A stretch of 19,338 nucleotides of DNA, taken from assembly GCA_028278465.1 (NCBI GenBank), contig JANQEF010000027.1, forward strand, positions 1 to 19,338, in the 5' to 3' direction. The position numbers and the translations under genes are program-made. Under the pieces are notes generated by a model. That model was given only the letters and a program-made list of their open reading frames with translations. It did not search any database and was not told where the DNA came from. Source of the stretch: Dehalococcoidia bacterium (GTDB lineage Bacteria; Chloroflexota; Dehalococcoidia; Lucifugimonadales; Lucifugimonadaceae). This document shows positions 13,941 to 19,338 of this stretch, in pieces (within the stretch, counting starts at the first letter, position 1; the number at the start of each line of letters is the position of its first letter).

Positions 13941-15035
13941 CTAGTTCGAACCCGAGCCTGAGCCTGAGTTGCTGTTGCCGAACGGGTCCTGCAGGAACTT
14001 GAAGAGGTCGCTCTCCGAATCCAGCAGGATCGTCGTGTCAGTGTCGAGCGCGTTGCGGTACGCCTCGAGCGTGCGCTGGAAGTCGTAGAACTCGGGGTCC
14101 TGCTCCAACGCCTCGGCCAGGATGGCGATCGCCTCACCTTCACCCTCACCACGCAGCAGAGCGGCACGACCACGCGCCGTCTCAAGCGTGATCTCCACCT
14201 GCCTGTCGACGTCAGCCCTGATCTCGGCGTCACGCTGAGTTCCCTCGGCGCGAAGACCGCTGGCGATCCGCTCACGTTCGGCCTGCATGCGGCTGAACAC
14301 GCTGGTTGCGATGTCCTCCGGGAAGTCGGCGCCCTTGATGCGCACGTCGACGATCTCGACGCCGAACTGCCGCGCCAGCGGCTGGAAGTAGCTCACCTTG
14401 AAGTCGGACAGCTCGGAGGGGGTCTCGCTTGCGATCAACGCATTGAGCTCCGCGTCGGTGGGTGGGCGCCCGCGAATCGGGTTGTCCGGGTCCTGCACCA
14501 GCGGCTCGAGCTGGATGGAGATCTCAGGGTTCCTGAGACCGCCCTCGAACCTCGTTGCCGTATCCCGGTCGATCTCCGCACGGTTGCTGGCGATGGTCAC
14601 ACGCCGCATCACCTCTTCACGAGTCTCTGAGATGACGTCTTCCTGCAGGTCGAGAGCGACCTCGCTGCGGAGCTGCGAGTTGACGATGGCCGATACACGG
14701 CTCGCCGCCTCTCGTTCGCTTCTCAGGCTTCGGAAGAACAGCAGCGGCTCAACGATGCGGTACCTGGCGTACGAATCGATCACCAGGTTCCGCTTGTCTG
14801 ACGTCAGCAGCGAGGCGGGCGGCGCGTCAGCGCGCAGCAGCCTCTTGTCGAACTTCGTCACCGAGTCGATGAACGGCACTTTGACCCGCAGGCCGGGCTC
14901 GTTGTGAGCCCGCCTGAACTCTCCGAACCGGGTGACGATCGCAAGCTGCGTTTCGTCGACCGTGAAGAAAGTCTGCGGCAGCACGATCAGCGCCACGATG
15001 GCGAAGATGACGGTGGGTACGAATACTCTTGCCAT
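13941..15035 (-). CDS. hflC: HflC-like SPFH/prohibitin membrane protein
   Basis: A 364-residue protein with one N-terminal membrane segment (about 4-21), then an SPFH/band 7 domain (about 24-190 and 220-240) starting VDETQLAIVTRFGEFRR with GLRVKVPFIDSVTKFDKR. A long Glu/Arg/Ala helix follows (about 250-315, RMQAERERIASGLRAEGTQR and ARGRAALLRGEGEGEAIA). This is the HflC order. With HflK, HflC forms a large cage in the membrane that surrounds and restrains FtsH in E. coli. Between 180 and 215 there is an acidic insertion containing IRGRPPTDAELNALIASETP. The C-terminus is a Ser/Gly/Asn tail. Its ATG shares one base with the hflK stop (TAATG), and GGAGGT lies five bases before it. Confidence 0.92.
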   Translation of the reverse strand: MARVFVPTVIFAIVALIVLPQTFFTVDETQLAIVTRFGEFRRAHNEPGLRVKVPFIDSVTKFDKRLLRADAPPASLLTSDKRNLVIDSYARYRIVEPLLFFRSLRSEREAASRVSAIVNSQLRSEVALDLQEDVISETREEVMRRVTIASNRAEIDRDTATRFEGGLRNPEISIQLEPLVQDPDNPIRGRPPTDAELNALIASETPSELSDFKVSYFQPLARQFGVEIVDVRIKGADFPEDIATSVFSRMQAERERIASGLRAEGTQRDAEIRADVDRQVEITLETARGRAALLRGEGEGEAIAILAEALEQDPEFYDFQRTLEAYRNALDTDTTILLDSESDLFKFLQDPFGNSNSGSGSGSN

Positions 15036-16165
15036 TACGTACCTCCTCCCGTCGTCGCCGGGCTCGGTAAGTTCGTATTCGAGCCGTCCAGCGGCAGGAA
15101 CGGCAGCACGCCGTTCTCGCTGGACAGGATGAACTTGTCGATGCCCGGCAGGATCTCCTCCATCGCCTCCAGGTAGAGCCTGCGGCGAGTTACATCTGGA
15201 GAGTCGCGGTAGCCTTCGAGGATGGCGAGGAAACCGTCAGCCTCACCCTGTGCCTTGGCGATACGGCCGTCCTTGAAGGCCTGCGCCTCCTCGACGATCT
15301 TCGCCGCCTCACCCTCGGCCTGCGGTATCCGTGCCGCCTCATAGGCCTGGGCCAGGTTGATGGTCGTCTCACGGTCCTCACGCGCTCGCACAACGTCCTC
15401 GAACGCCGCCTGCACCTGTTGCGGCGGGTTGACGTTCTGCAGCAGCACGTTCTGAATCTCGATACCGGTGCGGTAGAACCCGGCCAGCTCAGTCATCTTG
15501 AGCAGGATGTCGGTCTGCACCTGCTCCTTCTCGGTCGTCAGCACGTCGTCGATGTTCCGTGCGCCGACCACCTGTCTAACCGCGGTCTCCGTGATGTCCC
15601 GCAGCGTTGTGCCGTCGGGCTGACCGGACGAGATGCCGCGGTCTCCATCGCCGGGGTCGTCAACTGAGAAGAGGAAGTCTCGCAGGCTGCTGATGCGGTA
15701 CTGCACTACGACTTGCACGTCGACGATGTTCTCGTCGCCAGTGATCATCAGCGCCTCGTTCGGCACCGACCGCGGAGCGCTGTTGCCGTCCTCGCCGCTG
15801 CGGAAGCCGACTTCGAGCTGGCGAGTGGTGGTGACGGAGACGACGTTCCTGGTGCCAATTGGCGCAGGGTAGTGCCAGTGCAGGCCTTCCGATTCGAACC
15901 GTTGGAATTCGCCAAAGGTCCTTAGCGCTGCCTGCTGGTCCGGTCCGACGGTGTAGAAGCCTGTGGCGAGCCAGATGAACAGTGAGAGGAGGAATATGCC
16001 TCCCACTATCAACGCCGCGCCACCACCGCCGAGGCCGGGAGTGTTGAACGATGTGCGGAGCCGGTTGATGATCTCTTCGAACTGTACGTTCGGCTCCTCG
16101 TTCTGAGGCGGCCTGTACATCTTCAGATCTTTAACGACACCGCTATCGTCTTTAGCGGTTTCCAA
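15035..16165 (-). CDS. hflK: HflK-like SPFH/prohibitin membrane protein
   Basis: A 376-residue partner of HflC. A cytoplasmic N-terminal stretch with Gly-rich residues (43-50) leads to one membrane segment (about 50-68). The SPFH domain then starts YTVGPDQQAALRTFGEFQRF, with GLHWHYPAPIGTRNVV. The family-typical segments LMITGDENIVDVQVVVQYRI, VQTDILLKMTELAGFYRTGI and the helix AYEAARIPQAEGEAAKIVEE follow, then LYLEAMEEILPGIDKFIL. Start TTG 16165 is supported by CTGGAGG six bases upstream. It lies 172 bases downstream of the metallopeptidase gene on the same strand; that gap has a TATACT sequence (minus strand, 16303-16298) that could be a -10 element, so a separate hflKC promoter is possible. 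Confidence 0.93.
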   Translation of the reverse strand: METAKDDSGVVKDLKMYRPPQNEEPNVQFEEIINRLRTSFNTPGLGGGGAALIVGGIFLLSLFIWLATGFYTVGPDQQAALRTFGEFQRFESEGLHWHYPAPIGTRNVVSVTTTRQLEVGFRSGEDGNSAPRSVPNEALMITGDENIVDVQVVVQYRISSLRDFLFSVDDPGDGDRGISSGQPDGTTLRDITETAVRQVVGARNIDDVLTTEKEQVQTDILLKMTELAGFYRTGIEIQNVLLQNVNPPQQVQAAFEDVVRAREDRETTINLAQAYEAARIPQAEGEAAKIVEEAQAFKDGRIAKAQGEADGFLAILEGYRDSPDVTRRRLYLEAMEEILPGIDKFILSSENGVLPFLPLDGSNTNLPSPATTGGGT

Positions 16166-16337
16166 TTAGTCCTCCAGCTTATGCGTGGTCGATCTATGGA
16201 TTGGAGTTTTGCTTTGTTGCCCCGGATGGCGCCGGGACGCCGCCCTCGCCGGACATGCTCGGGCGTCAAGAAAGAACGGTTGGAATAGCGGCAGTCAAGT
16301 ATAGCCGAGCGTTGACCCGGCCTTCCGCGCCACGGAG

Positions 16338-17744
16338 CTACCTGCCCGCGGTTATCCCTCGCTCTTCAAGCAATGACTCGAACTCAGAATACGATGAAAT
16401 GCCCCTGAGGGCTTTAAGAAGCCCGGCCGCGTCCTCCTCCTGCTGCCGCAGCTCCCACATCTGCCTCGCCGTCGGGCTGACAGAAGACGGACTGTCGCCG
16501 TAGCTGCCGTTGAAGGCAAAGAAGGCCTGGTTGATCTTGCGGATCAGGAAGCCATTCTCCTGCAGTTCGATGCGCCGCGCCTCCATCCAGGATTCTGCGC
16601 CTTCGATATCACCGGCCTCGAGCAGCTCGTCTGTGTGGACGCGCGTCTCACGCATGAACCTGAAGAAGTCGAACCGGTCCGGGGCCGGTTCGGGCTCCAA
16701 CGGCTCGTCCTCGGGATTGATCGGAGCCGGCGGCTGACGCACAGGCGGATCGTTGCCTGTCAGTGACGCCCACACGTCACCGCCGATCTCGTCGCCGACA
16801 AGGTTTGCCAGCGTCTCGTTTATCTCGACCATAGAACCGCTGGAGAAGAACGAACGGCCAAGCGGGTAGAAGATGAGATAGGCGTGGATCCATTCGTGTG
16901 CGGCGACTTCGAGGAGCGGCAGCAGGTCGCGGTTTGATGGGATCACGTTCGGGTAGCTGGCAAGTCCGCCGGTGCGCAGAATCACCGCAGAAACGTCCTG
17001 CCGCTCCAGCAGCTCCCGCTCTATGCGCTCCATCTCATCGACTGGGATGTCGGGCGCGATCAGCACGGTCTCTGTTCGTTCGATGCGGTCGCGTGGCGAG
17101 ATCACCAGCACGCTTGGCGGGTTGTCGATGCGGAAGTCGACAGGCGGCCAGATGAAGTCGCCGAAGACGTTCAGGTCGAGGTCCACCAGCTCGGCGCTTA
17201 TCGCCGACTCCAGGTATTCTTCGACGCTGTCGCGCAGCGCGTCACGCTCGTCCAGCAGGTCGTCCAACGTGCGTTGCTTCTCGAGCAGGTCGGCCTGGAC
17301 CACTACCGCTCGCGAAGACTCCTCGGTGACCCGGAACTGCGCGTCACGGATCAGCGGCACGATCTCCAGGTAGCGCGCAAGGTCTCGCTCACGGTCTTCG
17401 GTGTCCGTATCTGTCCACGGCATCGCCGTGTAGACGCGGTGAATCCACTTGTCCATGAAGTTGGCTAGCTCGAATGAGAGCAGGCCGTAGCGGTGGTTGA
17501 TAGATGCGGCCTGGGCAGGAGACAACGAGAGCGTGTCGCCTTTCGGGATCATGAAGGCGATCAGGCCGTAGAGAACGAGCAGCATGACGACGAGCCAGCG
17601 TGACTTGCGACGCTCGGGCGCGTGGATGAGCCATGAGAACGGGTTCCACGCCAGCTTTGCCGGCCGCGAGAAGATGCGCCAGGCGGTTCGGGTGGGTGTT
17701 TGAGCGGCTGTCAGCAATGCTAGTGAAAGTGTGGACGCTGTCAC
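16338..17744 (-). CDS. Membrane-anchored HExxH (gluzincin-like) metallopeptidase
   Basis: A 468-residue protein with one strong membrane segment (about 50-66, WLVVMLLVLYGLIAFMIP) preceded by a basic stretch, placing the rest outside the cytoplasm. Residues 148-182 are a charged coiled coil (LLEKQRTLDDLLDERDALRD). The zinc motif is His283-Glu284-Trp-Ile-His287 in AAHEWIHAYLIF. Glu310 in INETLANLVGDEIG, 23 residues later, is well placed as the third ligand, the gluzincin arrangement. A Pro-rich acidic loop (333-355) and a helical tail (INQAFFAFNGSYG) follow; the tail and the NE-x-x-A segment recall a predicted bacterial aminopeptidase family (COG4324), though only distantly. Start GTG 17744 has GAGGGAG upstream. 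It is on the same strand as hflK and 42 bases from a divergent HExxH lipoprotein. I do not recognise a named family for the whole protein. Confidence 0.8.
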   Translation of the reverse strand: MTASTLSLALLTAAQTPTRTAWRIFSRPAKLAWNPFSWLIHAPERRKSRWLVVMLLVLYGLIAFMIPKGDTLSLSPAQAASINHRYGLLSFELANFMDKWIHRVYTAMPWTDTDTEDRERDLARYLEIVPLIRDAQFRVTEESSRAVVVQADLLEKQRTLDDLLDERDALRDSVEEYLESAISAELVDLDLNVFGDFIWPPVDFRIDNPPSVLVISPRDRIERTETVLIAPDIPVDEMERIERELLERQDVSAVILRTGGLASYPNVIPSNRDLLPLLEVAAHEWIHAYLIFYPLGRSFFSSGSMVEINETLANLVGDEIGGDVWASLTGNDPPVRQPPAPINPEDEPLEPEPAPDRFDFFRFMRETRVHTDELLEAGDIEGAESWMEARRIELQENGFLIRKINQAFFAFNGSYGDSPSSVSPTARQMWELRQQEEDAAGLLKALRGISSYSEFESLLEERGITAGR

Positions 17745-17786
17745 GAACTCCCTCAGTCACCTGAACGTATATGTTGAGTACCCGAG

Positions 17787-19338
17787 ATGCACAGGCGCTT
17801 TCACCATTTTCACAGGTTCTGCGCGGCCATCGCCGTCGCCGTCCTGTCGCTGGCGATGGCGTGCAGCAGCAACGGCGATGAAGACCCTACTGCCGGTCCG
17901 ATTGGCGCAGAACCGATCGTGAATGGGACGGCGCGTGCCGGTGATGTTCAGCCGTCTTCACGCTCACCTGCGTCGAGGCAGCCGTGGCCGGAGGGACAGC
18001 CGGTCGAGCAGTCGCAGTGGGTGAAGGACCGGCTCGCCGCCGTGAAGCAGATCTTTCGCTTCACTCCGGCAGGCGAAGAGTGGATCGACGGCTACGACTT
18101 TCTCCAGATGGTTGAGCAGCCGGCGTGGTTTGGGAGTTTCGGCTACAACAGCTGGGCGGGCGCCGGTGAAGCTGTGCCGAGGTCTGTGCTGCACGAGATC
18201 AGCCACTCTTACTGGGGCGCGTTCTCGGTGTCAGGCGAACCTGACCTCTCGTGGACTGTCTCGGGCGGCGTCGCTCCGGCGCTGGCGCAGTTTCGGGAAG
18301 ACCTGCGCATCTTCATGCTGCAGCCGCCTGACCGTTTCGAGCCGTTGCGCGACCGATTCAGGAACTTGCCTGGCCTGAGCACCGGCGACTACCCGGACCT
18401 GCACCACTTCGGCGAGGCCGACCTGCTGTACATGGCGGGCGGCAATCTGCAGTTGATACCGCCAATCCTGCAGCCGTACTTCTCTGGTTATCTCGCGGAA
18501 GGCGGAGTTGGCGACGGCGACGGCTCATCGCCCGAGGCGTGGGACGAGGCGGTCGCGTGGTTCAACTCGCTCTCGACTGAGGACCGGCGGATCGCGGGCG
18601 AGGTGTTCGGTCTCCAGCACTTCCCGCACGCGCCGTATGCGGGCTTGCCGGATTCGGAGTTGGGCGGTATCGATCCGACGGTCATTGCACTCTACGAAGG
18701 CGAGGAGCGGCAGCGGCTTGTCGACTTCGAAGCGCAGTTCGAGGGGATCCTGGAGCGGGAGTTTTCACTGCTCGATGCGGCCGGCGCCGACCGCGGGTTC
18801 GACTTCTGGCGCTCGTACCTGTCGGACAAGCTGAGCCTGCACCAGAGATACCCGGATGTGCTGACGGGCATCGGGACCGAGCAAGGCGCGGAGTTGGCGA
18901 GCGCTCTCGATTTCTACGGTGCCATATCGGGCCTTTCGCCGACCGAACAGGTCGTACGGTTCCGGGAATCGGAACAGCAGCCGCTGGTGCCCGAGCTGGC
19001 CGTTCTACTGCGGCCCAGGGCGATCGTTGAGCTCTTCTCCGATCCGGCCACCGAGGGAGGCATCGCCTCGGTGCTCGGTAGCCGCGCCGATCGGCTGACG
19101 TCGCTTGTGGAAGCGGCCGACCAGGTTGCGAGCGCGTTCGCTGTGGACAGCTCCGGGGCCGCGGCAGCCACCAGCCTTGAAGCGTTCATCCGCTCGCTGC
19201 CCGAAGACCAGTTCAAGGCCGACGCCTTCCTGTTGCGAGACCTGTTGCGGAGCACGGAGAGTGGCCTCACGGAGACGGTTTTACCGCGGCTGAGCGATGA
19301 GACGCTGCAGTTCATCCTGCGTGTCCAGCCTGCATTTG
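17787..19338 (+). CDS. Lipoprotein with HExxH metallopeptidase motif (3' end outside window)
   Basis: The frame opens at ATG 17787 and stays open to the window end, giving 517 residues. A His/Arg-rich N-terminus leads to a signal peptide ending in LAMAC, with Cys26 as the likely lipidated residue. A disordered Ser/Pro stretch (27-75) follows. The zinc motif is His136-Glu137-Ile-Ser-His140 in VLHEISHSYWGAF. A third ligand is not obvious; Glu210 in HHFGEADLLY, about 70 residues later, is one candidate. The C-terminal part (about 300-517) is mainly helical with no recognised domain. An in-frame TGA at 17775 excludes an earlier start. The ribosome site is weak, and a TATATG at 17768-17773 suggests a very short leader. 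It would be anchored outside the membrane, close to the divergent membrane peptidase. Family unknown; the protease function is inferred from one motif. Confidence 0.7.
   Translation, partial: MHRRFHHFHRFCAAIAVAVLSLAMACSSNGDEDPTAGPIGAEPIVNGTARAGDVQPSSRSPASRQPWPEGQPVEQSQWVKDRLAAVKQIFRFTPAGEEWIDGYDFLQMVEQPAWFGSFGYNSWAGAGEAVPRSVLHEISHSYWGAFSVSGEPDLSWTVSGGVAPALAQFREDLRIFMLQPPDRFEPLRDRFRNLPGLSTGDYPDLHHFGEADLLYMAGGNLQLIPPILQPYFSGYLAEGGVGDGDGSSPEAWDEAVAWFNSLSTEDRRIAGEVFGLQHFPHAPYAGLPDSELGGIDPTVIALYEGEERQRLVDFEAQFEGILEREFSLLDAAGADRGFDFWRSYLSDKLSLHQRYPDVLTGIGTEQGAELASALDFYGAISGLSPTEQVVRFRESEQQPLVPELAVLLRPRAIVELFSDPATEGGIASVLGSRADRLTSLVEAADQVASAFAVDSSGAAAATSLEAFIRSLPEDQFKADAFLLRDLLRSTESGLTETVLPRLSDETLQFILRVQPAF

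Overview
The window is GC-rich and densely coded, with many TTG and GTG starts, short gaps, and overlapping stop and start codons. It holds no rRNA, tRNA, mobile element or CRISPR array that I can see. A ProThr-rich lipoprotein linker, an ECF42-type sigma factor with DGPF proteins, an arylsulfatase, a LarA homologue and HflKC together suggest a bacterium of the Chloroflexota (Dehalococcoidia/SAR202-like). There is no phylogenetic marker gene, so this is an inference at modest confidence.

Left part (1-5330, + strand): the C-terminal end of an arylsulfatase is followed by a compact pterin operon. Its order is MoaD/ThiS-like carrier, GTP cyclohydrolase I (folE), a FolM/pteridine-reductase-like SDR, a second SDR resembling dihydropteridine reductase (QDPR), and dihydroneopterin aldolase (folB). 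Together they could make, reduce and recycle a pterin cofactor. After a gap of about 500 bases comes a LarA-family nickel-pincer racemase homologue with all four key active-site residues.

Middle (5332-8986): a minus-strand ECF42 sigma module has two DGPF/YCII genes, the sigma factor with its long C-terminal extension, and a third DGPF gene. A promoter-like TGTCGA-N17-CGTC sequence lies just upstream of the first gene. A serine hydrolase of the beta-lactamase family is divergent from it.

Centre-right (9173-13856): a lipoprotein trypsin-like protease on a Pro/Thr stalk; a sugar-1-phosphate nucleotidyltransferase that overlaps tail to tail with a two-CBS-domain protein; a TetR regulator followed by a cytidylate-kinase-like protein; and a divergent HPP-family membrane protein. 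A strong bidirectional terminator closes this region.

Right end (13941-19338): hflK-hflC on the minus strand, preceded on the same strand by a membrane-anchored HExxH metallopeptidase. Divergent from that, 42 bases away, is a lipoprotein with its own HExxH motif that runs off the window. Two apparently uncharacterised zinc-peptidase-like proteins on the extracytoplasmic side, next to HflKC and without FtsH, are the best candidate here for an undescribed system. The pterin operon with the QDPR-like enzyme is the second.
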